Below are positions 1 to 11,490 of a stretch of 64,000 nucleotides of DNA, piece by piece. Location of the stretch: assembly GCA_043228905.1 (NCBI GenBank), contig JBHGNT010000010.1, positions 3,782,001 through 3,846,000 on the forward strand, in the 5' to 3' direction. The stretch is from Azolla caroliniana (taxonomy: Eukaryota > Polypodiophyta). The notes below the pieces were generated by a model. That model made no database searches and was not told the origin of the DNA. It saw only the letters and a list, made by a program, of their open reading frames with translations. A program made the position numbers and the translations under genes. How positions within the stretch are numbered: position 1 is the stretch's first letter; each line of letters opens with the position of its first letter.

Positions 1-848
1 GATGGAACCCGATGACGATCCGCGTAAACCTTGTGTGTTTGTTGAGCTTGCTGTAGATGAGTAGATAAATCCGCTTGTATCTTACCTAGCTGCTCTAAAC
101 GATCCTCTATACAAGGATTTGCGGGTAACTTCGGGGTTTCAAATACACACCACCGGGGGTGACAACCCGTGTAAGCATAAAATGGTGCCACCTTTGTCGA
201 TGAGTGGACAGAGTTATTATATGCAAATTTAGCGAACTGGAGAATATCCGCCCAGTCATCTTGATGATAGCTTAAAAAGCACCGAAGATACTGCTCCAAC
301 GTTTGATTTGTTTGTTCAGCTTGGCCATTTGTTTGCGGGTGGTAGTTGGAGGAGAGGTTACAAGTGACCTTAAGCATTTTAAAGAGGTGTTTCTAGAACT
401 TTGAGATGAACTGGGGTTCACGGTCATTGATAATACTATCGAGAAGGCCATGATGCCGACATACTTCACGCATGACAATTTCGGCAGTTTCCTCACTGGA
501 CATACTTCACGCATGATAGGAAATGGGCCATCTTCGTATATCGATCTACTATTGTTAAGATCACATCGAATCCCTTAGAGACCGGAAGATCTGTGATGAA
601 ATCTAGGGCAATGGATTGCCATGGCTTGCTTGGAATTGGTAATGGTTCTAATAAACCATATGGATGATGCCTTGGCATTTTTGCTCTGCAACATGTATCA
701 CAAGTCTGAACAAAATCTTCGACAAATTGTTTCATATGGGGCCACCAGAAGGATCGTTGTACTAAATCTAGTGTTTTAGTACTACCAAAATGCCCAGTTG
801 TATATGTGTCATGACAATTTTGGACTACCGAAGGCAACAATTACCATT
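1..848 (-). pseudogene. E1 Ty3/gypsy integrase, broken
   Basis: Decayed integrase of a minus-strand Ty3/gypsy element (E1), cut by the window edge. The frame at 493-840 shows the N-terminal zinc-binding region (a His pair before GHFG, then CDTCC) and the start of the catalytic core with the first Asp in LDFITDLP. After about position 515 the frame is lost; pieces of the core (NDRE-like, then a NGQAEQTNQTLEQYL-like stretch) continue toward position 1 in other frames. A direct duplication of catacttcacgcatga near 460-520 lies at the frame break. The order along the minus strand (Gag, protease, RT, RNase H, integrase) is that of Ty3/gypsy. Not functional. Confidence 0.85.
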
Positions 849-849
849 A

Positions 850-2590
850 GGAGCATACAAGAGTTTCTTAAAGAATAGTTATCCATCATGACATTCGAAT
901 TGTCGATAGTCCGTACTTGGTGGTTCCGATTGTGAACAAGATGCTCGAGAGGGATCAAGTTGTGCTAGAATGGCTTGAGCGAAAACATCTGTCTTCAAGT
1001 CCTCACGTATGGTATCGATAATGTGGGAATCGAAGGGCATACCGAAGACCTGCGTTGCTTGCAGTTGTGTTGGTCCCAAGATTATTTGCTTTTAGTTATT
1101 GAAAGTCGGCTCGCTGAGACACGGTGCTAGATATGAACACCGTGATAATGCATCTGCCTTCCCTTGTTGCTTCCCCATACGATATGTAATTTTGAAGTCG
1201 AAATGAGTGAGGAATTGGGCCCACCGAGCTTGACGTCGATTTAACACACAAGCATTCTAAAAGTAGGCAAGGTTTTTGTGATCATTGAATACGATGACTT
1301 GATGAGAAGACCCCTCTAGAAAATGCCTCCATTGTGTAAAAGAGTCTACTATTGCTAGTAGCTCCTTATCATGAATTTCATAGTTGATTTCTGCGGCGTC
1401 AAACTTGCGTGAATGGAAAGCCATAGGATGTAGCTTTTCATCATTGCCTTATTGAGACAGAATGCTACCCAAGGCGAAATCCGACGCGTCCGCTTCAATG
1501 ATGAATGGTTTTTTTGGATCAACATGAGCTAAAATAGGAGCTGATGTAAATGCCTTCTTAAGACTCTCAAAAGCAATGTCCGCTTCTTCAGACCAAATGA
1601 ACAATTTTCCCTTCCTGGTAAGTTGTGTGAGAGGTAGAACAAGCTTTGAGTAATCCTGTATGAACTTGCGGTAAAATTTGGCAAAGCCTAAAAAACATTG
1701 CACATCTCGCAACGAACACAGAGTCTGCCACTCTACCACCATTGTGACCTTAGCTAGATCCATGGAGATGCCTTCCGAGGAAATGACATAGCCCAAAAAT
1801 TCTACTTGGTTGCACTTGAAACTACATTTTTCCAGTTTTGCATAAAGACCATGTTCTCGAAGTCGTTTTAGTACTAACAGTACATGAGAATCATGCTCTT
1901 CTTGGGTCTTTGAATAAACGAGTAGATCATCCAAATAGATGATCAAAAATTCATCCAAGAGATCTCGGAATATATCATTTTCCATGTGCTAGAAGACTGT
2001 TGGTGCATTAGTGAGGCCGAATGGCATGACCGGATACTCGAAGTGCCCATATTTGGTGCGAAATGCAGTCTTCCATTCATCTCTTGGTCGGTTCCGTACG
2101 AGGTTATACGCTCCTCGTAAGTCGATCTTTGTGAAGAACCTTGCACCATTGATCCGTTCTAAAAGACTTGAGATCAGAGGAAGTGCATACCTATGCCTAA
2201 TGGTGACTTTATTCAACCCACGGTAATCTACAATGAGAAGAAGTGATCCATCCTTTTTCTTGACGAAGAAAATGGGTGCACCGACTGGAGATTTCGAATA
2301 TCGAATGAAACCATTTGCCAAATTCTCCTCTATATAGGCTCGAAGGACTTCTAGCTCGGTTGGTGACAAATTGTACATCGGTCCCCATGGTGGCTCTTTT
2401 CCCGGTTGTAAATCAATGGGGCAATCATACGGTCGATGGTGAGGAAGTGATTAGCTCGTACTTTATCGAACACATCGGCATAATGACGATACTTCTCTGG
2501 AAGTTGAACGGTGGACTCTTTATTGATATTGGAGGGGTTTATTGATATTGCGAAGAGAAACATTTCTTCCTTGTGCCCTTCCTCACGCAA
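850..2590 (-). pseudogene. E1 reverse transcriptase and RNase H, broken
   Basis: Pol segment of the same decayed element, in several frames. 1989-2378 carries the RT palm with [28 protein letters not shown] and MPFGLTNAP. 1449-1985 carries LIIYLDDLLVYS, the polymerase active site (YLDD), then the thumb/connection (FLGFAKFYRKFI) and the start of RNase H (IIEADASDFALGS). RNase H continues with stops to about 1090, and 879-1079 encodes the RNase H-integrase linker. The break between the two RT pieces is at about 1986, where a TAG interrupts the frame. Family assignment is firm; the copy is dead. Confidence 0.88.
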
Positions 2591-2995
2591 CTAATGTAGT
2601 GAAATGGTTGCAATCTTATGAGTAGATCTGCGGGTTTGTCGACACCGTATTTCTCTTGTTCTCCAATGTATGGTTGGGTTATGTAATTCGAACCATGGTA
2701 ATCCCAAAACAATGGGATGTTCTGGGATACTAATTATATTAAATGATACTACACATGCTAAGTTATCTAGGACAATATTAACAGGTTCTGACTCTTCTAT
2801 AATATTTCCGGAAGCAATGGGACGACCATCAATGACTACTACAGAGGCTAGACATGGGAGTTTCTTTAGGGATATCTGATGAGCTTGGGCAAAATTCCTA
2901 TCCATGAAACAAGAGTTGGCTCCGGAATCTAAGAGTGCTAAGACATGTATTGGAGGAGTACTTTTAGTACTAACCATTACTTGAGCTAAGAACAC
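2591..2995 (-). pseudogene. E1 aspartic protease fragment
   Basis: 134-residue frame with the retropepsin active site LLDSGANS near its N-terminus and the conserved VLGLPWF (flap-side ILGxPW motif of gypsy proteases) near the C-terminus. It processes Gag-Pol in an active element. It lies between the Gag zinc knuckle and the RT of the same element on the minus strand, as expected for Ty3/gypsy. Confidence 0.85.
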
Positions 2996-3044
2996 ATTGC
3001 TAACTTGCTTAGCGGAAATGGAACCACTAATGGGCTACACAGAT

Positions 3045-3283
3045 CTAGGGTTGTCCAACCAAACGGCTCCTATTTTGGCTAGAGTTAATCGTTAACTCTT
3101 CTTCTAGTTGACTAAGGATTTCAAATTTGTTTGAAAGGCTTGGGCTATTAGGACTATCAGACACACCTAGAGGAATACACTCGGGTTTAGTACTATTAGT
3201 ACTAGCGGTTATTTGATTTCCTTGCCTTTTTGGCCGATGGGGGCAATTCACTGCAATATGCCCCAGTCCACCACAATAAAGAC
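3045..3283 (-). pseudogene. E1 Gag zinc-knuckle end
   Basis: C-terminal piece of Gag. It contains LYCGGLGHIAVNCP, a CCHC knuckle in which the first Cys is replaced by Gly (HGLYC). The upstream half of this Gag lies at 4822-5772; a DNA transposon at 3284-4821 separates the two exactly inside the knuckle. Joining the flanks across one target copy gives an ANRL-LYCGG context typical of this family. Confidence 0.82.
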
Positions 3284-4821
3284 CATGGTTGTTTACGTGC
3301 CCGTATTTAACGTTTAAATACATATAATACCTCATCATTTGTATAGTACGTATTATACCTCAATGTTGTTCAGTCAAATATCATGTACGTTTGTCCAATA
3401 TGGTATTTAACGTATTTATAAAAAAAACAGGTATAATACGTATTTATAAAGAAAATGTAAGTAAAACCCTAACAAAAAGCAAAAAAAAGAAAAAAAAGAT
3501 TTTAGTGAAAAAGAAGCCAAAGGAAGGAAGAAAGAAGAATAGAAGAGACAACAATGAAGAAGATGAAGAAGAACAAGAAGAAGAGAGAAAAGAAGACATA
3601 AACTTGTCTTGAGTGTGATAATCGCAGAAGATAGAAGAAGAAGAAAAGAGAAACCTATCATGAGTGTGATCATCGTAGACGATTCCTCAATCTATGAAGG
3701 CATAATTGTAAATAATTACAATTTGAAGTAGAACATCGTGATACACACTTACAATGATTTATAGAATACGGGAATGTCAACATCCATATTACTACAAGTA
3801 TTTTAGGATGTGAAATGTTCAAATGTCTTATATGCATTTTAGGATGTAGAACTATATTGTACATCACAAACTTGTGTAAACATAGATGTTTTTTATAACA
3901 TTATAGATATTTTTTAGAAAGGTAAATAGTTTTCAAATTCTAGAAGTATTTAACGTACTATACGTATTTTATAAGTATTTAACATATTAATAAAACGTAT
4001 TTAACGTATTTTTAAATTGGGAGGTACTATATGGGTATTAATACGTTAAATACGTTGTCATAGTGTAGTCCGCACACTACGTGAAAAATGTAAAAATAAT
4101 ATATCCGATTTAAGTACATATATATAAATAAAAGAAAATATTAAAATATTTATTACATACATAGGGTAGGATTCGAAACTTGTACTTTCATGTAAATAAA
4201 CCAACACTTTACCATTGTATTAACTTATCATAAGTGTTATAAATATAGATTTAATAGGTATAAGACTTTTATTTATGCCTACCTTTATTAAAAGGTAAAT
4301 CATGCATTTTTAAAGTGCGTGAATACTTTATTTACAAGAAAAATATAAACCAATAAAAAAATACTCGTGCACATCTAGCATGCATGAGCACTATATTTAG
4401 GAAATAAAAGCATAGTGGAAAAGGCAACTCATGCACATTTAGTGTGCATAAACACTTTAGAAAAAGCAGGAAGCTATGCTTAGTCTCTTCCATCCTTATA
4501 TAAGGAGGAGAGAAAGAGGTATATGGGGGTTGATTATTTTGTAAGGATTGACCAATATAATATATTCGTGGGATTCACAAATTTGTCATCTACATTGTCT
4601 CTTACTATCTAAAAATTGATTAAATACACTAAACTCGTGGGATTCACGAGATTCAAAACTTACCTCTCTTTCTATCTATTCATTACTAGCCTTATCTCAT
4701 ATTCTTCTTTCTCCTAGTCCAAAACCTCAGTGATTCCCACCTGACTCACGTAACGATCCGGAGCCGAAAGGCATGACAACGTATGGTATCCATACCGTAC
4801 CTAACATACCTAACAACCTTG
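3284..4821. mobile_element. hAT-like non-autonomous DNA transposon
   Basis: Inserted in the E1 Gag gene. Left end CATGGTTGTT (3284-3293) and right end AACAACCTTG (4812-4821) are inverted repeats with one mismatch, resembling the CA(G/A)GGTTG ends of hAT elements. The flanking 8-bp duplications are ATAAAGAC (3276-3283) and ATAAAGAA (4822-4829), 7 of 8 identical; 8 bp is the hAT size. Apart from a solo LTR (4056-4778) the interior is about 815 bp of AT-rich DNA rich in tacgtatt words and a purine-rich GAA stretch (3480-3640). There is no transposase frame. The hAT assignment rests on the ends and duplication size only. Confidence 0.75.
4056..4778 (-). mobile_element. Solo LTR, G4-type family (LTR3)
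   Basis: Begins and ends with the family termini (TGTCAT at one end, ATGACA at the other) and resembles the LTRs at 42729-43448 and 56154-56602 over its length, including the degenerate tRNA-like boxes. ACGT flanks it on both sides (4052-4055 and 4779-4782), a 4-bp target duplication. No internal retroelement sequence adjoins it, so it is a solo LTR left by LTR-LTR recombination. It is nested in the hAT-like element, hence younger than it. Confidence 0.85.
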
Positions 4822-5772
4822 ATAAAGAAATAATCGATTTGCCTTGTGTCGATGCTTTTCTTCTTCCAATAGTGGTTCGCGGCAACATGTGGTGTCAATT
4901 TCAATTGGAATCAGAGTATTTGTTGGAGACGTATTGAATAACTCCCTTGGGAAAGGCTTTGCTACGATTGAAGCGTAGGTGGGCTCCGATCTTGTCCATG
5001 GCATTTGGAATTAACGTTCTAAACGTCGTTCGAAGAGGCGATTATCGCATCTCACCGCACGACTGATTGATTCTGGCAATGACTTTGGCTCCTCAAGGAA
5101 AGTTAAGAGTAAATCTTTAACATCATTACGTAGGCCAAAACAAAATTGCTCCATTAGTGCATGGTCATCCTAGGGAATATCATTGGCGAGAAGATGGAAA
5201 TCTGTAGTATAAGCCAAGGCCGGCCGCTCACCTTGGTGCAATCTTCAAATTTTGTTGATTGCTGTTCTAACACTGTCAGTATCTCCAAAACAGGCTTTAA
5301 ACTCGGTAATAAACTCTTTGAAATTATTTAACAAGGGAGAGATTTTTTCTAACAAGGGGGCGAACCATGCCAAAGCCGTGCCACTAAGTAGAGTGCCTAC
5401 TAGTCCCACTCGTGATGCATCAGTGGGATATTGAGAAGGATGCATTTGAATGACTAATCATACCTGATTAAGGAATCCTCTAAATTGTGATCGCGTTCCA
5501 TCGAATTTCATGGGAAGGACGATCTTGGGTTCTTTATGAATCCCTTGCGTATTGGGTTCTTGTTGTTGCATTGCTACTAAGGTTGCTTCGAGTAGTTGCA
5601 CGCATACCACTAGTTCCCCATGTTGTTGTTGCGTCTGCTACTTTTCTAAGGAGATTTGTTGAAGATCCCCCAACAACCATTGATTTTCTTGTTCCAAAGC
5701 AAGGAACTTCTCTTTCAAGCATTGCAACTCTGAGAAAATGGATTGATATTCTTGAGTGCTAACAATCGCCAT
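4822..5772 (-). pseudogene. E1 Gag, broken
   Basis: Gag capsid-nucleocapsid coding region of E1. I place the start at the ATG complementary to 5770-5772 (MAIVSTQEYQ). The N-terminus is Gln/Leu-rich and probably coiled coil. 5245-5445 shows the retrotransposon Gag signature (LLSGTALAWFAPLL...FITEFKACFGD), and the frame then runs to a basic region just before the interrupted knuckle (HKANRLFLYQG). There are several stops, including TAG at 5638-5640, and frame changes. Not functional. Confidence 0.8.
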
Positions 5773-6040
5773 AGTATGAGAGAAAAGCGGAATAAGAGAT
5801 TAGTATGAAGGAAGGGAGAAGTATATTCTAGAGATATTCAATCTCAGAAATTGTATAAATACATGTAACATCCTTGGTCCCATTCAAGGGATTCAACACC
5901 AATCATTGACACATCAATCTAGTATTCTTGTTCCATTCCATCTTGTCTCGTTCTTCATCTCTGTCTTCATGTTCTCCATAGCTTCCTAAGTTCTATGTTC
6001 GTCATCCATGCTCCGTCGTAGTCTGCGGTTGGTGTGTCCG
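5773..6040. other. E1 leader or junction, no gene
   Basis: AT-rich stretch upstream of the E1 Gag start that should hold its leader and 5' LTR, followed by the junction with copia element C1. I could not identify an LTR end or primer site for E1 here and see no reading frame of note. Confidence 0.4.
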
Positions 6041-6370
6041 TGATAGAATGCGGGTCTCTAATGAACATATTCATATTGTCTCCTCTTGTACACGCTAGGT
6101 TTAGGCTATTTATATGTAAATAGTGAGAAGGGAAGTTGCCCTAAGTTGGTCACTATATAAATTGACCTTGTAACCTAGTTTCAAGTGGTTGAAAAGTTGT
6201 AGAAAAATACAGCTTATCTTGTGCCGAACGTCTCTCTCTATCTTGTCTTCTGCTTGCATCTTGTTTTCTATTCTCTAGTTGCAATCAATATTATTCATTG
6301 CATCTATTAACGATCTCCACACATAAGAGTGTTGATATTGTTCCACACCTAGGCAGTGGTGTTGACAACA
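6041..6370 (+). mobile_element. Copia C1 5' LTR (start uncertain)
   Basis: The right edge is fixed by the ending GACAACA at 6370, two bases before a tRNA-Met primer site. A TATA-like tcactatataaa lies near 6150-6165. The left edge is a guess at TGATAG (6041), because no partner LTR is in the window for comparison. Confidence 0.6.
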
Positions 6371-6372
6371 TC

Positions 6373-6384
6373 TGGTATCAGAGC
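6373..6384 (+). promoter_or_regulatory. Primer binding site, initiator tRNA-Met
   Basis: TGGTATCAGAGC, complementary to the 3' end of plant initiator tRNA-Met and standard for Ty1/copia elements. It sits 2 bp after the LTR end. The untranslated leader to 7062 follows and holds no gene. Confidence 0.92.
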
Positions 6385-7062
6385 TTGAGGTTCTTTCGAT
6401 TTTGCTGCTTCCATCTATATAGTTTCCATCAACAACTCTTCTTTTGTACATCGTCAAGATCTTGGTTGGCAACTCTCTACAAGATCATTTTCGCTAAGAG
6501 AGACACCGACAAAATCAGCACTCCACCGTTCTAAATCACCATTGAAGTGAGCCAATCAGCTGCACTTCACTCCTGTGATTGTAGCCGCATAGAGTGAGAT
6601 TTCGGTTCACAACATCTCTGCCTCAGTCGTACTACATTGGATTAGACAACAACAAATAGGTCACCTGATGCTAGTCACTCGCTTGTCGTAATCACTCGCA
6701 GTTGTCTGAGCTCCAAGAACAACCCCCTTCCATGCTTCATTCGACTAAACAACATTTGGAAAGATTAGTTGAATCTATTCCTCTCATTGTTGTAGTCACC
6801 TGAAGTAGGATCGGCCTGGATAATCGGCACATACTCTGTGTTTGGAAATCTCGAAAATCAACATTCGAAATCGAATCGACGTACTCGAGTCCAACTCGAT
6901 TAGGCTAGTCAACCGTAGTCACTTCAGATCGAGACTCCTGAATTTCAAATCACATTCGGCTTGTGTTCAAACTCGGCTAGAACGAATTCAGGTGAGCCAT
7001 TTTGTTGCACCCAACCATTGTTCGTAGCCAACCCTGAACAAAGACTGCCAAAATCGACACAT

Positions 7063-7662
7063 ATGGCATCAACATCCGGCTCATCAGAGATGATTCTAAG
7101 GAAGTTCTCAACTTCTGAAAGGAACGGATGCAAGACTATCTAATAGTCAAGGGGAAAATCGACCCCGTAGAAAACGAAAATGGTCCAGAAGGGTACAAGC
7201 CGCTTGAATGGGAGAAGCTTGACAGAATTGTCTGAGCCACCATTCGGATGCACCTATCGGAGTCTGTGTACTTCACGGTGCAATCGTGTTTGACTGCCTT
7301 CCAACTATGGAAGACACTCTCAGACACCTACGAAAAGAAGATAGTCGCTACGAAGATATATTTGATATGGCACCTTTATAACGTTGGGATGAAAGAATTT
7401 GATTCGGTCCAGGCACAACTCAGCAAGTACGAAAGTCTGAGCTCCCAAATTTCGGCTCAAGGGACAACTATCGAGGATGAACTAAGATCAATATTGCTTA
7501 TGAGTACTCTCCCCCCTTCGTGGGAAACTTTCGTCACAACCGCGTCCAACGCATTGACTACGGCTGTTAAATACTCCTCAGCCACGAGCACAATTCTGAT
7601 TGAAGCAGCCCGAAGGAAATTGTTTGCAAACGATTCAGCCAATAAGGCGTATGTACTACAAG
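7063..7662 (+). pseudogene. Copia C1 Gag, truncated
   Basis: UBN2-type Gag of a Ty1/copia element. It starts MASTSGSSEM at 7063, shifts frame near 7120-7140, and has a TGA at about 7231 (DRIV-stop-ATIRMHLS). It then reads openly from 7248: SESVYFTVQSC, AFQLWKTLSDTYEKK, YESLSSQISAQGT and LPPSWETFVT are the usual conserved blocks. Near 7662 it fuses abruptly to sequence of a gypsy Gag (G3 plus copy), so protease, integrase and RT are missing. The fusion makes a chance frame ending at 7787 that I do not regard as a gene. Confidence 0.85.
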
Positions 7663-7663
7663 G

Positions 7664-8488
7664 TTCGACCGACCAATCGAACAGCCGAGGAACGGGAGGC
7701 CAATCGGGATTGAGCTCGAAGATGATGACGGAGCGACTGGCCTTACGGAGGACTGGTCAAAGGTCGGAAGGGTATGCCAACAGTTAGATGACGAGCAAGC
7801 CGAGAAGTCTAGGAGGAAGGCGCGCGACGACGCGCCATCACAGCGGGAAGAGGTCGAACGGCAAAGAGAACTGGCAAGGCTCGGCTTCGGGGCCAGGATT
7901 GCGGAGGCATATGCAGCTCTCGAGGCAATGCTCGAGGAAGAGGAAAAACCGAGGTTGCGAGCTGACGCCGAGGAGACGAGCTTGCCTCGCGAGATGGCAA
8001 AAGATCGGTATGACGATACCACGGGAGAGAGTGCGGAACAAAACGCCCTCTCGGCTTGCGGAAATAGAACGACCAAGGACAATGCCGAGATACCGATCAC
8101 AGAATCGGAACGTTGGGACCGATGGTTTCGAGCACATCAGCCCGAAACTCCGAACATTGGAGAAGCAAGCCCAGGTGGGGCTTGCGCGATCGGTAAGGAG
8201 ACGACCACCGGCCACGAAGAGCCGGTGGCTACAGACAAGGGAGTAAAACGGACGGGCGATTCTTCACGTCTTCCCACACTTGCTCCCGAGACGATGGCAG
8301 TCGGGCCCGAGTGCCCACGTGAGTCCCAAGAGGAGGAAGGCGGCGGCGTGAGACCAAGAATCATCGGCGAGGCAATACGGGGAAGGAACGAACAAGAGCC
8401 CTCGGGGCCAAATACGGAGAACTCGGCATTCGGGCCCTTACGCCCATGTGAGACCGAGGAGATGGATGACGGTATCGAAGAGTGCTAG
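7664..8488 (+). pseudogene. G3(+) Gag fragment, G-lineage gypsy
   Basis: Continuous frame of about 275 codons homologous to the Gag at 15046-16137 (minus) and to the Gag part of 60442-62208. The shared block is IGIELEDDDGATGLTEDW, versus IGIELEEDDRANGLTEDW in the minus copy. It then becomes Glu/Arg-rich (MLEEEEKPRLRADAEE), likely helical. The N-terminal part of Gag is missing where it joins copia C1. The C-terminal zinc knuckle is not present and no protease follows, so this belongs to a Gag-only or internally deleted derivative. Confidence 0.75.
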
Positions 8489-10739
8489 CATGATGCCAGT
8501 GAAGATGGATGGGAATTGGCCCACAAGAAGGTCGACAAAGAGACCAAGAGATGACCCGACCGAGGACCGAACCACGCAACACTCCTATTCGGTTGGAGTG
8601 CGATCCGGTCGTGGATTGTTCGATAGGGGCCAGAATCAGCATGAGGGTGCCGATACGGGAGAAGGTGCGGAACGAGCCCCCCTCTTTTACATGGGGAGAA
8701 AGACCGACCAGGTGAAGGTCAGGAATCGGAAGAGAGGTGATCAAGGGTTCGGAACATATCCGACAGGATCGGCATCGGAGCCGAAACTCCGGACATTGGA
8801 GAATCAAGCCCAGGCAGGGCTTTATTGATCACAGAGCGGATGTTATCCACCGACACCACTAAAAGGGTCGGTGGCCCGGATGAGTCGCCGAAAGATGTTA
8901 CGAAAACGGTTACCCCAAATCTTGTCCGGAGACTTCGGCAGTCCAGCCGACATGGCAACATGAGACCGAAAGAGATGGGAGATGGAGGCGGGAGCACAAC
9001 AAGGAGAGCGACGACGAGTTAGGGAAAAGTACAAGGGATGAAGTGGAGAACGAAGACCAGTCCTACGGAGAACCTCACATCGATCCGGCTGTCGGCCGAG
9101 TGCCGTTGTGAGTCCTATAAGAGAGATCGGTGGTGACAGGAGAACGGGACCCGGCAGTCCAGAGAATGACGGGCAGAACCGAATGAGAATTGGGTGGAAC
9201 GGACTTCTGGATAACTGATCCAGAAGAGAGGCTAGAACATGCCTACGAAGAGGCCGGGATCACGATACGTCAGTACCACAGGGGAGGGTGTGGAGTGAGC
9301 CACCCTCTCGACTTGCAGAGAAAAACGACCCGAGATAAGGGTCAGAGACTAGACAGAGGTCTATGAAGATCCTCACACTGCTCCGGCGGTCGGCCCAAGT
9401 GCCGTCATGAGTCCTATAGGAAAGGACAGTGGCGGTAGGTGAATGTGACCAGTCGAAGAGGCCGACGTGGAGGTCGGGAAAAACGGCGAGCGGTGATGCC
9501 GCAATCTTACACACACTGGTTTTAGACACTCCGGCAGCCAACAACGAGAGCCGGCGTGAGACCTAGAGAGAAGAATGGTGGCGGTGGCAAGGCGGGCAAC
9601 CGAGACGGCTAAGGGGGGGGTCCCACGAAGATCCTCACACCGATCCGACGGTCGGCCCGAGAGCCGGCGTGAGTCCTATAGGAAAGGACGATGGGGGCAG
9701 GTGAACGTGATCAGATGGCGAAGGGAAAGAGGACTGCGGATGGGCGGTCCACGGAGATCCTCACACTGCTCCGACGGTCGGCCCGAATGCTGGCATGAGT
9801 CCTATAGGAAAGGACGGTGGCGGTAGGTGAACGTGACTAGCTGAAGAGGCCGACGTAGAGGTCGGGAAAAACAGCGAGTGGTGTTGCCGCGATCTTACAC
9901 ACACCGATTGTAGACACTCCATTAGCCAACAACGAGAGCTGGCGTGAGACCTAGAGAGAAGAACGGTGGCGGCGGCAAGGTGGGCAACCAAGATGGCAAA
10001 GGGGGAGGTCCCACGTAGATCCTCACACCGATCCGGCGGTTGGCCCGAGTGCCGGCTTGAGCCCTATAGGAAAGGACGACGACGGTAGGAGAACGTGATT
10101 GGACGACGGGAAGCAGAGCGAAAGGAGGTATGAGTCAGGCGAGGCGGCCACGAACCGGATGCGTGACAAAGATCGGACGCACTTGGCACACAACTCGATG
10201 ACCCAACTAAACGGAGGCCCAAGAAGGATCCTTCACACCTGCCTGGAGACCCTGGGTGTTTGGCCAACGTGGCAACATGAGACCAAGGGCAATAGAAGGT
10301 GGCGGCGAGGGGACGAAGGCGGCAGCAACAGAAGCACTGACCAACCAAGGCGTTACGTGAGAAAAGGAGGCCCTACGGGCCAGGACGCGGCAAGCGTGAT
10401 CTTCCGGTGAGCTGCCGGGGACACCCGATTAAGGAGCGGTGTGTCAAGCCGAAAAGGGAACACCCGAAAGAGGAACGAGAGGCGTGCATGCAGCCAAGAG
10501 AAGGGCCAACGGGGAAGCACGCACACTACGGGATCACGGCGAATGACCCATCGATGGGTCAAACAAGCCCACGGAAACGCGAATGCGGAAAGGGAACCAG
10601 AGTCGACAGTTCTGACGGGCAAGGGCAACGCGGCAGCCAGAATGCGGATTACGGAAGACCGCTTCCTCACTGGTCGGAAGCTCTCGCCCTTCTCCGAACT
10701 TGGCACGTACCGGTGGACATGCGGTTTGGTGGGGGCGGA
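8489..10739 (+). repeat. G3(+) non-coding interior with diverged repeats
   Basis: GC-rich interior of the G3 plus copy with no credible gene. A block containing ggcgtgagtcctatagga and related words recurs irregularly (near 9100, 9400, 9670, 9790 and 10060), each time with a cggtcggcccgag-type word just upstream; a related form (ggcgtgagacctagagagaa) occurs near 9550 and 9940. The same blocks appear on the other strand at 13141-15045. It ends with the purine-rich ggtttggtgggggcgga (10723-10739), the polypurine tract directly before the 3' LTR. Confidence 0.7.
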
Positions 10740-11490
10740 TGTCATGAAGATTCGGGGCCATGGTGAGAAATTGGGGAATATCAGGATTATTGGCGGGGTG
10801 CACCATGTGCACTTACCGTTGTAAAAACGTGTGAATAGTAGGATTCAAGTCGGGACTGAGAATCCCATGTAAATTGTGATTTATCCCACATTGTAACGCA
10901 TCCCTCTCCTTGTTCTATAAAAGGAAGGGAGGGTCCCTTGTAGAGGGGTTGCCCATTTTGAGTTAGGAGGGTATACCACTTAGGTCGAAGGTGTGTTAGT
11001 TCTTCTTCTTCTTACTTTAGAGTTCTTTGAGGTCTTCTTCTTCGTGTCTGTTTAGGGTTTTAGCCCGGTGAAGAGCTTGGATGTTCTGTGGGGACTTGCT
11101 TCTGCTCGGCCTCCTATGCAAGTCCCCGCTCGGCGTGACGAGCCCGAGAGCTCCTCGATGGCGGCTTGGCGGAAGACTGCTGTTGTGACCTAGCCTACCT
11201 CAGTCCGGCTCGGAGCCGGAGTTGTATCTTTCTCTTGTACATACATATATACATATATAGTCTATGTCTTTGGAGTTCCTTCTTTCTGGTTTCTGTACAT
11301 AGGATGCGTGTGCCTAGTAAGTGTTGCGTGCGCACCCTTTTCCCCCTCCCATACGGTTTCTCCCTGTACGTATCCGGAAACGCTCTGGTTGGTGTCTTCA
11401 TTGGTCGCGGGATGAAGTGAGGCTCGACCTTCCATGTTCCGTCTCTCTCTCGTCCGTGGTCCCCCCCCTTCTACACGCACGCGCATGACA
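10740..11490 (+). mobile_element. G3(+) 3' LTR (LTR2 family)
   Basis: Starts TGTCATG directly after the polypurine tract and ends CATGACA, a perfect 7-bp terminal inverted repeat. TATAAAAGG at 10916-10924 is a strong TATA box and is conserved in every LTR2 copy. The transcribed part carries a conserved gagggtatacc word and tttagggttt stretches. Other LTR2 copies are at 11491, 12283, 40848, 41915 and 56712. Confidence 0.85.

Noticed and set aside
3391-3612. Lys/Glu-rich open frame of 73 codons
   Set aside because: Lies in a purine-rich GAA stretch of the hAT-like element; low-complexity by-product with no homologue suggested.
8137-10824. Numerous 60-148-codon frames on both strands
   Set aside because: GC-rich non-coding interior of G3-type elements; frames overlap on both strands and share no protein motif.
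11166-11420. 84-codon frame in the LTR2 leader
   Set aside because: Not conserved as a frame in the other LTR2 copies, which differ by indels here.
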